DNA from: Pseudolabrys sp. FHR47 | GTDB taxonomy: Bacteria > Pseudomonadota > Alphaproteobacteria > Rhizobiales > Xanthobacteraceae | DNA length: 64,000 nucleotides | Direction of reading: 5' to 3' | Assembly: GCF_005153485.1 (NCBI RefSeq) | Contig: NZ_CP039740.1 | Span: 4,281,001-4,345,000 of the forward strand | In this document: one piece after another, positions 45,471 to 54,586 of the stretch | Position numbering within the stretch: position 1 is the first letter of the stretch | Layout: the number at the start of each line of letters is the position of its first letter | Position numbers and translations under genes: made by a program | The notes under the pieces: model-generated | The model's database searches: none | What the model was told of the DNA's origin: nothing | The model's input: the letters and a program-made list of their open reading frames with translations, nothing else

Positions 45471-45539
45471 TGTCGTTCGTCTAAGCTTTCAAAGTCCAAA
45501 GACGACGGCCTTTACGTAACGCCCTCCGGTCCCAGTAGG

Positions 45540-47345
45540 TCAGCCGGAGGGAATGATCGGAAGCAGTAGATGCGATGGCCGCTGCCCGTCGTGATAGACT
45601 TTGTGAAGCGTCGTCCTGCTGCTGCACAGATGATACGAGATGTATTCCACGTTGGTGGCGCCGCCGACGCCGGAGGGTACATCCATCGCCATGATGTCAA
45701 CGCAAATGCGGTGCCCCGCCTTGAACAGATTGGCTGAGGACAGAATTTCGATCGCATACTCATTGACCTCGCCAGGCGTCACGGGTTTCTGCGCCGCCCG
45801 CGTCAAAGGATGCCACGGCCTGCCGGGCTTCGAGCGCTTCGGGTCCACCGCGCGATGCGACGCTTTCAGCCAGCCCCGTGACACCTCGCGCTCCGGCAAG
45901 CCGACGGGAACGGATCGTTCGCCCTCTTTCGCGGTCTGAACCGACGGATCGGGGCCGACATCCTTCAGGCTGACGATCCAATTGGTGTCGTCCTGGTCTA
46001 TCGCTGCGAAAAGGTTGAGCACCGCCGGTCCCGCGATCAGCACGTCATGCGGAAGCGGCTCGGTCATGTAGCGCAACTTTTGCACCTCGACCGTCTGAGT
46101 GAGCGGCATCTGCACAAAGGCATCAGGCGCCTGATCCTCACCGGCGCTCGAGCGCACGAACTCCTGCGACTGCAAACGCCCCCAGCTCTTGAGATACAAC
46201 GGCGTCCACTGCGTCTCGGGAAGCGGCCAATCATCGGCATAGCGCCATTCGTTCGCGCCCATAACCCAGAACTTGACCGGCGGGTCCGACATAACGCCGG
46301 TGTCCATGCCTTTCAGCCAATGGTCATACCAGCGCAGGATTTCGTGATGAAAGGCATGGAAGGGCCGCTCGACGTGAGCTGGACCGCACAGCAAGAGCTT
46401 CTTCGGCGACTTGATGTTGCCGAACCAGCTTTGCGCGCCATTCAAATGCGTTTTGTACGAGTATCCATACCATCCCGAGCCGGTGTAAGCCGGCACGTCG
46501 ATCTTGTCGTAATCGGCCTCCGCCTGTGTGACCGTTTCCTCCCGGTCGAAAGGATCGATCAGCAAATCGAAAATTTGCGGCATGTGCTGACCCTTCATGG
46601 TCAACACGTTGTAGATATGCGGATACATCTTGTAGTCGGGATTCCGCATGGCCTCTTGCCACAGCTTCTCCTTGTCCGGCGGCAACGAGCCAGGCCGGCC
46701 CTTGTTCTGATGCATCACGATGTTGTGGCTGATCAGATAGCGAAACAGGTGCAACACGCCACCCGGATACTCTTCCCGGAAGCTTCCCAGTTTTCCGTAC
46801 GAGCCGCGCGGGTCGAATGGAAAAATCGCCTTGAGGTGCGGCGGCCTCTGCTTGGCGACATTGAATTGCTCGGCGCCAAATCCGGAAATGCCGATCATGC
46901 CGACATTGCCATCGCACCAGGGCTGCTGCGCGATCCATTCGATCAAGTCGTAGCTGTCCCACTCGCGCGATCCGCCGCCCTCCGATTTGCCAAAGTTACG
47001 CGGCGCACCGATGATATGCGCATAACCTCGCGACGTGAGAAACTTGGTATCGCCTGCTTCGAGCCAGCCGCTCCACAGCGGCGACCATGCCGGCTGCGGC
47101 GACAACGCCTGCATGACGTCCGGCCCTTGCACGTCCTTGTTATAAACGGCGAAGGCGAGGAGCGCGGGCACTTTCTCGCTTGTGTCCGGCCGGTACACAT
47201 CGACGCTGAGCCGCACGCCGTCGCGCATAGGAACGATTGTATCGCGCTCCTCCAAAAAGCCATCGAAAGTCGGCGGCCGATCGTATTGGCTTGGCGGCTC
47301 CTGCCCCGAGGACACGATACCCGAATGAACAATCGCTTTATGCAT
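45540..47345 (-). CDS. CocE/NonD-family hydrolase (X-Pro dipeptidyl-peptidase-like)
   Basis: A 601-residue alpha/beta-hydrolase. The nucleophile elbow is MIGISGFGAEQ with Ser about residue 154; the usual Tyr after the first Gly is replaced (GISGFG instead of GxSYxG). The histidine region reads LLCGPAHVERPFHAF. The N-terminal domain opens with DTIVPMRDGVRLSVDVYRPD, typical of CocE, and the C-terminal third is the jelly-roll domain. Members cleave esters, amides or acyl groups of varied substrates, so the natural substrate is unknown. It shares direction with the PadR and HyuB/HyuA genes and could remove an ester or acyl group in the same pathway. Confidence 0.87.
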   Translation of the reverse strand: MHKAIVHSGIVSSGQEPPSQYDRPPTFDGFLEERDTIVPMRDGVRLSVDVYRPDTSEKVPALLAFAVYNKDVQGPDVMQALSPQPAWSPLWSGWLEAGDTKFLTSRGYAHIIGAPRNFGKSEGGGSREWDSYDLIEWIAQQPWCDGNVGMIGISGFGAEQFNVAKQRPPHLKAIFPFDPRGSYGKLGSFREEYPGGVLHLFRYLISHNIVMHQNKGRPGSLPPDKEKLWQEAMRNPDYKMYPHIYNVLTMKGQHMPQIFDLLIDPFDREETVTQAEADYDKIDVPAYTGSGWYGYSYKTHLNGAQSWFGNIKSPKKLLLCGPAHVERPFHAFHHEILRWYDHWLKGMDTGVMSDPPVKFWVMGANEWRYADDWPLPETQWTPLYLKSWGRLQSQEFVRSSAGEDQAPDAFVQMPLTQTVEVQKLRYMTEPLPHDVLIAGPAVLNLFAAIDQDDTNWIVSLKDVGPDPSVQTAKEGERSVPVGLPEREVSRGWLKASHRAVDPKRSKPGRPWHPLTRAAQKPVTPGEVNEYAIEILSSANLFKAGHRICVDIMAMDVPSGVGGATNVEYISYHLCSSRTTLHKVYHDGQRPSHLLLPIIPSG

Positions 47346-47393
47346 GACTCTTACGTCCTGACCAGATCGAATTCGCGGATTGATCGCAAGGCA

Positions 47394-48056
47394 TCAAGCG
47401 CGAATGGCTTTTTTCTCGGCCTTGCGGCGCTTCCCGATAGCGACCCGTCCTGCCGGCTTAGGCTTTGATGGAATCTCCTGAGGGCTCAGGCTGTCCAACC
47501 ACTCGAGAGCCTGCTTGCACCATCGAAGCTCCAACTCGGCCCGGCCGATGTCGCCGTCGTTCACCAGCCGCTTGAGACCGATAATCAGTTTCCACTCTCT
47601 GCGGTCGTGGCTGGCCAATCGATCCTTGAGACGGGGATGTGTACGATCGAGTATCGATTGCTGGATGATGCGGCACGCCGCAAGAACACGCTCGTAGTGA
47701 GCACGGTGCCGTTCAAGATGCTGACGTATCGTGTCCCGATCTGATTCATCCAAGAACAGCAGTTGAATGCGCTCAGGATCACGCCTGGGCGGATAATCGA
47801 CTTCCGATTCGACCCATCGTTTCAGCGCGTCTTTTCCGACCCCTGTTAAACGATAAACGCAGCGATTCAGCCGATCGGAAGCAGAGACTTTTCCCTCGAT
47901 CAGCCCCTCTTCCTCCAACCGACGCAGTTCGGGATAGATCTGGCTCGTCGATGCCTCCCAATAGGCGCCGGCGCCAAGCGAGAACGCGCGCCCAAGATCG
48001 TAGCCTGTGGAGGGCGTAGAACTGAGAAATCCAAGAATTGCATAGCGCAGTGACAT
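47394..48056 (-). CDS. PadR-family transcriptional regulator
   Basis: A 220-residue regulator. The N-terminal winged helix reads SLRYAILGFLSSTPSTGYDL, then SQIYPELRRLEEEGLIEGK, the standard PadR layout. The rest is the coiled dimerisation region (Vir_act_alpha-like), rich in Arg and Glu. The C-terminus is basic (IGKRRKAEKKAIRA). It starts 13 bp after the HyuB stop, so it is part of the HyuA-HyuB transcript and probably regulates it. PadR proteins often respond to phenolic or other aromatic compounds. Confidence 0.9.
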   Translation of the reverse strand: MSLRYAILGFLSSTPSTGYDLGRAFSLGAGAYWEASTSQIYPELRRLEEEGLIEGKVSASDRLNRCVYRLTGVGKDALKRWVESEVDYPPRRDPERIQLLFLDESDRDTIRQHLERHRAHYERVLAACRIIQQSILDRTHPRLKDRLASHDRREWKLIIGLKRLVNDGDIGRAELELRWCKQALEWLDSLSPQEIPSKPKPAGRVAIGKRRKAEKKAIRA

Positions 48057-48069
48057 TTCCGCTTCCGTT

Positions 48070-50223
48070 TCAATGTATCCGGTCGTGGCCGCTCAATAGG
48101 CCATCGACAGAGGTCAGATCGAGTATGGTGTCGTCAGGCGGCCTCACATCCTTGAAGTGAAAGTCGACTGACAACAACGTGCCCGACGCCGGACAATAAT
48201 ACGCAGTCGCCGCCAGATCTTCGTGCAAAACAATACCGAACTCAGCGGGCAGCTTGCGCCAGCTGGCCGACGCCGCGCCCGAACGCCAACGCGTCGACCC
48301 GGTGCACAGGATGTATCCGGCCTTGGTGACGACGTGCCAGCCGCGCCTGTCTTTGGCGAGGCTGAGCGCATCGCTCAGGTTAAAGAGCGGAGTGCCTTGG
48401 AAGATACGCTCCGGTTCGGACCGAAAGGCGCCGCCGACCCGAGCAAGCCGAATTTTTGCCCGCTCCTCCTCGGTGGCGCGTAGATCGAGACCACCGTCGA
48501 CAATCACGCCATACACGACTTTCGCCGCTTCGGCCGATACAGCCCCGCCCTTCACATCCTTCGCGACCGTTTCTGGGTCCCTCTCGATGGGATCGCCATA
48601 ACCGCCGCCGCCCTGCCACGACACCGCGAATACGTCACGATTTGTCATACGCATCAGGCCGGGCTTCGGGCCGAAGGTCTCCCAGCTTCCATTCTGCAGC
48701 CGGCCATCTCGCACGGCATCGCGGCCAAACGTTTGACGAATGGTCGCGCCTGGCCATCCACCGCCAAGACCTTGCGAATTCGGCACCTCGACGCCGTGCG
48801 TCATGATCAGAGCGGAGGCATGATCGATACCGCCAAGGGTAAACGACACCTCGGCGCTCAAGCCGCCACGGAAGCGGCCCGGCCCGCCGGTGTCCGGCGC
48901 TAATTTGCGTTGAAAATAAAAGAGCGGAGCCACTTGCTCGTTTCGTTCAACGTCGGCAATGCATGAAACCGGAGACGTGATCGGTCCACCGGCATTGACA
49001 CCGTCTCTGGCGGGAAAGGCGGCAGATCCTGCCGCGATCGGATCCATGAGATGGAGACCGAACGGCTCACCGAACTGATTGACGCCGCCGAGATTGAATG
49101 TCGCCATCGCTCCCGCATTCAGGCCCTGCGCGCGATGCTGGTAGCCCGGCGATACCGCCAGAATTTTGTTCAGACCCAACATGATTGCGTTGCCAGCCAC
49201 CCAGATAGCTTCCACGGTGGCCGATCCGACCGGAGCCGGAAACTGCGCCGTGCAGATCAGGCCATCGGGCGCGACAACTTCAATGGGCGTGAGGCAGCCC
49301 TGATTCCAGGGCATGTCGTAGGCAAACGTCGGCAAAATCGACCCGGCAACGGCGCCCATCAGGCCCGAACGACTGGCGTTGATAAATCCGGGCGCCTGAG
49401 GACTCGAATTGCTGAAATCCAGCGTCAGCTTGTCCGCCTTTTTAGTGAGCCGGACATCGAGTTTGTAGAGCACATTGTCGTGTCCGTCGTGCTCGAGGAA
49501 GTCCTGTGCGTGGTACTCGCCGTCCGGCAGCTCCTGCAACCTCGCCCGCATACGAACTTCTGACGACGCAATGACACGCTGCATGGCTTCGTGGATCACA
49601 TCGGCGCCATAGCGGCCGGTGAGCTCCGATATTCGATCCGTTGCAACATTCAATGTCGCGATAAAGGCCCGAATATCGAGGCCGAGCAGCGCCGGAAGCC
49701 GAGACGCCGAGACAATCATTTCGAGCACGTCGTCGCGCATCGTCCCGGCGTCGACCAACTTGACGCAAGGAATTCGCAGCCCCTCTTGATGAACCTCGCG
49801 CGCCTTCGGACACCAGCTGGCGAAATCCATGCCGCCGACGTCGGTCTCGTGCGCTTCGACAGCAGCCCATGCGATCAACCGGTCGTCGACAAAGATCGGC
49901 GCCACCATCTGCACGTCGTTTTGATGCAGTGCCGCAATATAAGGATCATTGCCGATGAACATGTCGCCTTTCCGAACGACCATGCCGGGCCGCGACACGA
50001 TATGCCGGATGAAGGCGCCGGAAACCGGCGCGTGGAAGGCGACCTGGAAGCCCATCGACGCGACGTCGCCCTCGGCCGTGAAAAGGCCGGTGAAGAAGTC
50101 CGACGCTTCCGTCACCGTCGGAGATCCGGACACGCTTTGCAGCGCGACGCGCATTTCCTCGGTAATCGCAATCAAGCGATTTCGGATGACTTCAAAGATG
50201 ACTGGATTGAGGGAGTCGCTCAT
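48070..50223 (-). CDS. HyuB-type subunit fused to an acetone/acetophenone-carboxylase gamma-like C-terminal module
   Basis: A 717-residue protein. Residues 1 to about 595 are a hydantoinase B/oxoprolinase/acetone-carboxylase alpha-type domain (MSDSLNPVIFEVIRNRLIAI, DPYIAALHQNDVQMVAP, HETDVGGMDF, PGRFRGGLSAEV, GGGGYGDPIERDP). About 117 further residues (bases 48070-48423) resemble the small gamma subunit of acetone and acetophenone carboxylases: GWHVVTKAGYILC and AYYCPASGTLLSVDF match its two CxxCG-type zinc segments, but three of the four cysteines are replaced. Usual HyuB proteins are 520-590 residues. The ATG at 50223 overlaps the HyuA stop by 4 bp. Together the pair should couple ATP use to ring opening or carboxylation of an unknown substrate. 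Confidence 0.85.
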   Translation of the reverse strand: MSDSLNPVIFEVIRNRLIAITEEMRVALQSVSGSPTVTEASDFFTGLFTAEGDVASMGFQVAFHAPVSGAFIRHIVSRPGMVVRKGDMFIGNDPYIAALHQNDVQMVAPIFVDDRLIAWAAVEAHETDVGGMDFASWCPKAREVHQEGLRIPCVKLVDAGTMRDDVLEMIVSASRLPALLGLDIRAFIATLNVATDRISELTGRYGADVIHEAMQRVIASSEVRMRARLQELPDGEYHAQDFLEHDGHDNVLYKLDVRLTKKADKLTLDFSNSSPQAPGFINASRSGLMGAVAGSILPTFAYDMPWNQGCLTPIEVVAPDGLICTAQFPAPVGSATVEAIWVAGNAIMLGLNKILAVSPGYQHRAQGLNAGAMATFNLGGVNQFGEPFGLHLMDPIAAGSAAFPARDGVNAGGPITSPVSCIADVERNEQVAPLFYFQRKLAPDTGGPGRFRGGLSAEVSFTLGGIDHASALIMTHGVEVPNSQGLGGGWPGATIRQTFGRDAVRDGRLQNGSWETFGPKPGLMRMTNRDVFAVSWQGGGGYGDPIERDPETVAKDVKGGAVSAEAAKVVYGVIVDGGLDLRATEEERAKIRLARVGGAFRSEPERIFQGTPLFNLSDALSLAKDRRGWHVVTKAGYILCTGSTRWRSGAASASWRKLPAEFGIVLHEDLAATAYYCPASGTLLSVDFHFKDVRPPDDTILDLTSVDGLLSGHDRIH

Positions 50224-52313
50224 TGTACCGCCTGCGTCACGTGCAGATTGCCAAACTGATCGGCCGCCGCACGCGACCCGGGAGGGACCACGACGCTTTG
50301 ACCGGGAAATTCGATGATGCATGGGCCGACAATCTCTGCACCGGGAGGCGGAAAGAGTGTTTGAAAAATGTCGGTCTCGACCGCGTTGGCAGGGTCATCG
50401 AAGACCACCTTGCGGCTGCCCCGCCGACGCAGCTCGTCGCCAGAGCCAGCAATCGATGGCGGGATCATTCTGACGGAGGCCGTAGCTTGAACCGACAGAA
50501 TTTCGTAGCCCGCCTGCGCAAAGCTGGCGCCGCCACCGAACAAGCTCTCGTACTGCTGTTGGAACGCCGTCACAACCCGCTGATAGGCCGCTCCATCGAA
50601 CACGCTGCCGACGAACGGCACATCCAAATGATGGGCCTGTCCCCGAAACCTAACCGAAACACTCGACTCCATCTGAATGTCTTCGACGGCGCCCGCCGTC
50701 CGTAACAGCGCTTGCGCCTCTTCACGCGCCGCATGCATGGCCTCGCTGACCGCCTGCAATCGATCCGACGCGGGCTCCCCGCGCGGCGGAATGCGGACAT
50801 AGATCGGCCGTTCCGCGACATATCCGAGATCGCAATTCGCGGTTCCGAACGCGGACTGGGCGGTCGCCGCCGCCGGCACCACAAAACCGGGCAATCCGAG
50901 TTCGGTGCTCAGCACCCATGCATGGGACGGCCCCGCGCCGCCATTGGCCAGAAGAACGAAATCAAGCGGGTTGTAGCCGCGCTCGAGCGTCATCCGCCGC
51001 AAGAGATCGGCCATCCTACTGTCGAGAACCTTGCGGATGCCCCACGCCGCTTCGTTAACCGTCATGCCCAAGGGCTTCGCGATCTTGTCGTGAATTGCCC
51101 GTCGCGCAGCCTCGACATCTAGCCGCATGCGTCCGCCGATGAAGTTGTCCGGATCGAGAACGCCCAGTACGAGATCGGCATCGGTTGCCGTCGGTTCCGT
51201 GCCGCCGCGCCCATAGCACGCCGGACCGGGATTGGCTCCCGCGCTGCGCGGCCCAACGCGGAGTTCTCCCCGATCGACCGAAGCGATGCTTCCACCACCG
51301 GCGCCGATCGAATCGACATCGATCGAACGGACCTTCATGTCTGCGCCCGCCAGCGTGATTTCGGCACGAGTGATCGGCTGACGGTCGACAATCACGCCGA
51401 CATCGAAGCTCGTGCCGCCGATGTCGGTCGTCAGGATGTTTCCAGACCCGATCAGGTCGCCAATCGCCTGGGATCCCTTGACGCCCGCGGCCGGGCCCGA
51501 GAACACCGCGAAGACCGGTCGATCGTTGAGAAGCTTGGTCGGCAACACGCCGCCCGAGCAGGTCATCATCAGGATCGGCACCTTCATGCCGGCGTTGCGG
51601 AGAATATCCTCCAGGCGCGCGAGATAACGCCCGGCAATGGGCCCGAGCGACGCATTAGCGACCGTGGTCGACATCCGCGAATACTCGCCGACGCTCGGCG
51701 AAATCTCATGCGAAAGGCTGACAAACACGTCTGGCAGGATCTCGTTGACCAACTCGCGCAACTTCAACTCATGCGTGGGATTGACCACGGAGAACAAAGT
51801 GCAAATGGCGATCGCTTCCGGCTGTTCGCCGCGCAGGCTTTCGAGGCTGCGTCTTATCTGCTGCTCGTCGAGCGGCACGATAACTTTGCCACTGGCATCG
51901 ATCCGTTCTTCGCACTCGATGATGCGGGAGCGCGAAACAAGCGGCAAATGACGGTTACGGAAGTATGCGTCCGTCATCTCGAGCTCATTCATGCCGGATG
52001 TTTGCCGTCGCAGCCGGCCGATTTCCAGCGTATCGCCGAAGCCTTTCGTCGTCAGAACATAGGTCTTGGCCGCCGAGCCGGTGAGCAACGCGTTCAGCCC
52101 GACCGTCGTGCCGTGTCCGAAGCGAGCGATACTCGCGCAAAACGATTCGAAGCTTACTTCATACGAGGCGGCAGCGAGTTTGATGGCCTCGATCACACCG
52201 CCAATAACGTCTTTTGTGGTGGGCGCTTTGAAGACTCTGGCTCGTCCATCATCTCCTGCGACCCAAATATCCGTGAACGTGCCGCCCACATCGGTTCCGA
52301 CAAAGTACTGCAA
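50220..52313 (-). CDS. HyuA-type ATP-dependent subunit (hydantoinase A/oxoprolinase/acetophenone carboxylase family)
   Basis: A 697-residue ASKHA-fold ATPase subunit. The phosphate-binding motif is GTDVGGTFTDIWVAG at the N-terminus, with FGHGTTVGLNALLTG next, then TTDIGGTSFDVGVIVD and SIGAGGGSIASVD, and later LLANGGAGPSHAWVL. All are conserved, so ATP should be bound and split. The start is TTG at 52313 with GGGGA upstream. It overlaps HyuB by 4 bp, so the two are made together. The members of this superfamily cleave hydantoins and 5-oxoproline or carboxylate ketones; the gamma-like tail on HyuB makes the carboxylase possibility worth considering. Confidence 0.9.
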   Translation of the reverse strand: MQYFVGTDVGGTFTDIWVAGDDGRARVFKAPTTKDVIGGVIEAIKLAAASYEVSFESFCASIARFGHGTTVGLNALLTGSAAKTYVLTTKGFGDTLEIGRLRRQTSGMNELEMTDAYFRNRHLPLVSRSRIIECEERIDASGKVIVPLDEQQIRRSLESLRGEQPEAIAICTLFSVVNPTHELKLRELVNEILPDVFVSLSHEISPSVGEYSRMSTTVANASLGPIAGRYLARLEDILRNAGMKVPILMMTCSGGVLPTKLLNDRPVFAVFSGPAAGVKGSQAIGDLIGSGNILTTDIGGTSFDVGVIVDRQPITRAEITLAGADMKVRSIDVDSIGAGGGSIASVDRGELRVGPRSAGANPGPACYGRGGTEPTATDADLVLGVLDPDNFIGGRMRLDVEAARRAIHDKIAKPLGMTVNEAAWGIRKVLDSRMADLLRRMTLERGYNPLDFVLLANGGAGPSHAWVLSTELGLPGFVVPAAATAQSAFGTANCDLGYVAERPIYVRIPPRGEPASDRLQAVSEAMHAAREEAQALLRTAGAVEDIQMESSVSVRFRGQAHHLDVPFVGSVFDGAAYQRVVTAFQQQYESLFGGGASFAQAGYEILSVQATASVRMIPPSIAGSGDELRRRGSRKVVFDDPANAVETDIFQTLFPPPGAEIVGPCIIEFPGQSVVVPPGSRAAADQFGNLHVTQAVQ

Positions 52314-52354
52314 GCTAATCCCCAGAACTGTATGCTTTCACTGAGCCCAAATTT

Positions 52355-53404
52355 TCATACCGCGTGCGCGTCGCACACCTCGGTGTGAATCTTCAATATT
52401 TGCCGCACGAGCTCGGGCTTGCGCGCACGGGAAATGCCGCATTCGGTCGCGACACCGAAGTCGCCGACATATCGTCGAGCCACCTCCATTCGCTTCCGCG
52501 TTCCCGCCACTCCGTCCGCGGCGTGTACGAGACCAAGATAGAGCTCGGTCTCAGGACCAAGCTTTAGGTCGCGCAGCGGCCTGAAGAACTCATCGTCACT
52601 CCGGCTAAGCGGTACCGGCATGTGGATATATGTGATCGGCCGAGCGATCGATTGCGTCATCGCATTGGCCACTTCAACCATGCGCCCCGCATCCTTCGGT
52701 TCGATAAAGTGCTTGGCACCGAAGTCGCCGTAGCAAAGATGGATGCCGAGCTCGACGTCGCCCGGTACGGCGGCGCAAATGCGCGCCATTCGCGCCATGA
52801 TCTCCGACATCGATGCATTGATCAGGGGGAACCAGTTCTGCGACTGACCGTCGAGAATGATCATCTCGTGGCAGAAGTCCCACTGAATGCAGAGATCTTT
52901 GTGAGGAATAGCTCGGCAGATGGCCTCCACTTCACGGATCATCGCCTTTTCGTAGGCCGCGTCGATCGCGATGAGATTGCGCGGCGTACAGAAGGCGTAG
53001 ACCACGCCCATCGGCGTCGGCAGGCAGACCTGGAAGCGGGATTCGCGCGGCACGTCGCCTCGCTCGCGCGCAGCGCAGAAATCGACATAGGATCCCTTCG
53101 CTTCCCGCAAGTAGCCGAGTTCGCCGAATTGCACCTCATCGTCCTGGACGCCGTCTGCGAGGCAAAGCAACGGAAATCCAGAGGTCGCCCGGACCGCACC
53201 ACTTGGATCCGGACGAAGATAGGGACTGGCCCGCAGCGCAGGATATTGGAAACTCGCCCAAAGCCGCCGCGGGCCAGGCTCACCATCGGGGATACGGCGA
53301 AGGCGACTGCCAAAGAGCGGGCCGACCGTACGAAAAATTTCTTCTACCGATTCGAGCCCAATACTGCCGACCAGGTGCACATGATTGACCGCTTGCTTTG
53401 TCAT
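52355..53404 (-). CDS. MetE-like (cobalamin-independent methionine synthase C-terminal) zinc barrel protein
   Basis: A 349-residue single-barrel protein of the MetE/UROD superfamily. The first zinc pair is recognisable: IHLCYGDFGAKHF with His 222 and Cys 224 corresponds to HMCYCEF in MetE. The last ligand Cys 322 lies in VATECGISRARK, matching PDCGLKTR. The third ligand, a Glu before SRSD in MetE, is replaced; here the segment is HMPVPLSRSD. It has no MetE N-terminal half, so folate-dependent methionine synthesis is unlikely. A thiol- or substrate-methyl transfer or C-S bond enzyme is possible. It sits between HyuA and an ABC binding-protein gene on one strand and probably belongs to that pathway. 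Confidence 0.7.
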   Translation of the reverse strand: MTKQAVNHVHLVGSIGLESVEEIFRTVGPLFGSRLRRIPDGEPGPRRLWASFQYPALRASPYLRPDPSGAVRATSGFPLLCLADGVQDDEVQFGELGYLREAKGSYVDFCAARERGDVPRESRFQVCLPTPMGVVYAFCTPRNLIAIDAAYEKAMIREVEAICRAIPHKDLCIQWDFCHEMIILDGQSQNWFPLINASMSEIMARMARICAAVPGDVELGIHLCYGDFGAKHFIEPKDAGRMVEVANAMTQSIARPITYIHMPVPLSRSDDEFFRPLRDLKLGPETELYLGLVHAADGVAGTRKRMEVARRYVGDFGVATECGISRARKPELVRQILKIHTEVCDAHAV

Positions 53405-53468
53405 GGCGCTACTTTCATTACCGAAATCAAGCAACGGACTCGAAATTACGGGCGACCCAGAGCCACAT

Positions 53469-54389
53469 TCACTTCCAGATCAGCGCATTTGCATCGACCG
53501 GCTTCTTCAGAAACCCTAGTTCGCGCGAGATATCGGCCTGATACTGGAAATCGTCGGCCGTTTGTTTGAATTGCCAGACAGGGAAAGTCGGAGGCACCAC
53601 ACGCAGATATTTCCCTGCGATCTTCTTGGCCTCTTCGGGATTCTGCTGAATAAACGCGAGCCCCTGGTCCATCGATGCGCGGAACGCCTTGACGGCGCCG
53701 GGATTGGCTTTCGCCCAACTGCGCAGCGACTGCCAATAACCCATCATCATGTTGTCGCGAAGATCGCTCGCGATATTGGCGACAAGAACCGAGTCCGGGT
53801 CCCGCAGAATGCCACCGCGGAAGGGCTCGATGACCGCAATCGCATCCACCAAGCCGCCCTTCAGCACGCTACCCATTTGCGGCAAAGGCAATTCGATAAA
53901 GGTCACCTTGTTGGGATTGACCCCATTCTTCGCCACCCATTCCATAGCGAATATATGAACCACGCTGTTCAGCCCAGGCACTGCGATCTTTTTTCCGACG
54001 AGATCGGCCGCCGTCTTAATGCCGGAGCCCTTGCGCGCGATCAGACCGACTATCGGATTTTGTTTGGTGTCGCGCGTCAATCCATAGACAGCAACAAGAT
54101 CGAGGCCACCTTCATTCGCCATCATCATGTTTGGCCCAGTGCCAAGGCCAATCTGCACGTCGCCGGCCGTCATAGCGGAGGCGACGTTCGAGGCCAGGAC
54201 GATCGGCTTGAGCGTGACATCGAGCCCGTTCTTCTCGAACAGCCCCTGCTCCTTGGCCACGAAAGCCGGAAGAAAGTCCATCGCTGGAATGTAGCCGACG
54301 CTGATCTTGGTCTGCGCGAAGGCCGGCGCGTGCACTGCAGCAGCCAGGACGAACGCCAAGCCGAACGAAATAAGCCGCTTGATTGTCAT
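53469..54389 (-). CDS. ABC transporter substrate-binding protein, NitT/TauT (SsuA) family
   Basis: A 306-residue periplasmic binding protein. The Sec signal is IKRLISFGLAFVLAAAVHAP with a cut near AFA-QT. The mature chain opens KISVGYIPAMDFLPAFVAKE, then QGLFEKNGLDVTLKPI, the SsuA/TauA pattern. DVQIGLGTGPNMMMANEGG and AGKYLRVVPP follow. Family ligands include sulfonates, nitrate, pyrimidines and small aromatics. The gene is divergent from the ATPase and two permease genes at 54587-56927; together these complete one importer. A GAGGGAGGAAG ribosome site precedes the start. Confidence 0.88.
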   Translation of the reverse strand: MTIKRLISFGLAFVLAAAVHAPAFAQTKISVGYIPAMDFLPAFVAKEQGLFEKNGLDVTLKPIVLASNVASAMTAGDVQIGLGTGPNMMMANEGGLDLVAVYGLTRDTKQNPIVGLIARKGSGIKTAADLVGKKIAVPGLNSVVHIFAMEWVAKNGVNPNKVTFIELPLPQMGSVLKGGLVDAIAVIEPFRGGILRDPDSVLVANIASDLRDNMMMGYWQSLRSWAKANPGAVKAFRASMDQGLAFIQQNPEEAKKIAGKYLRVVPPTFPVWQFKQTADDFQYQADISRELGFLKKPVDANALIWK

Positions 54390-54586
54390 CACTTCCTCCC
54401 TCGATGGCCCGCCGGTAACGAGCGCCTTGTTGTTTTTTAATTTAACGGACGCTAGCCACTGGACGCCGACCTGTCAATCTTATACCGTACAATTCTTACT
54501 GGTTTGGCCAACAAGAGCCGAACGCGATCCAATAACAAGCACGCCCGGTGTCGCCCGGAGCGATGCAGGGACGGGAGGAAGTGTCG

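Noticed and set aside
46047..47468. A 473-codon plus-strand open frame opposite the CocE-type gene
   Set aside because: Same reason: antisense to a gene with a readable catalytic serine motif; no motifs of its own.
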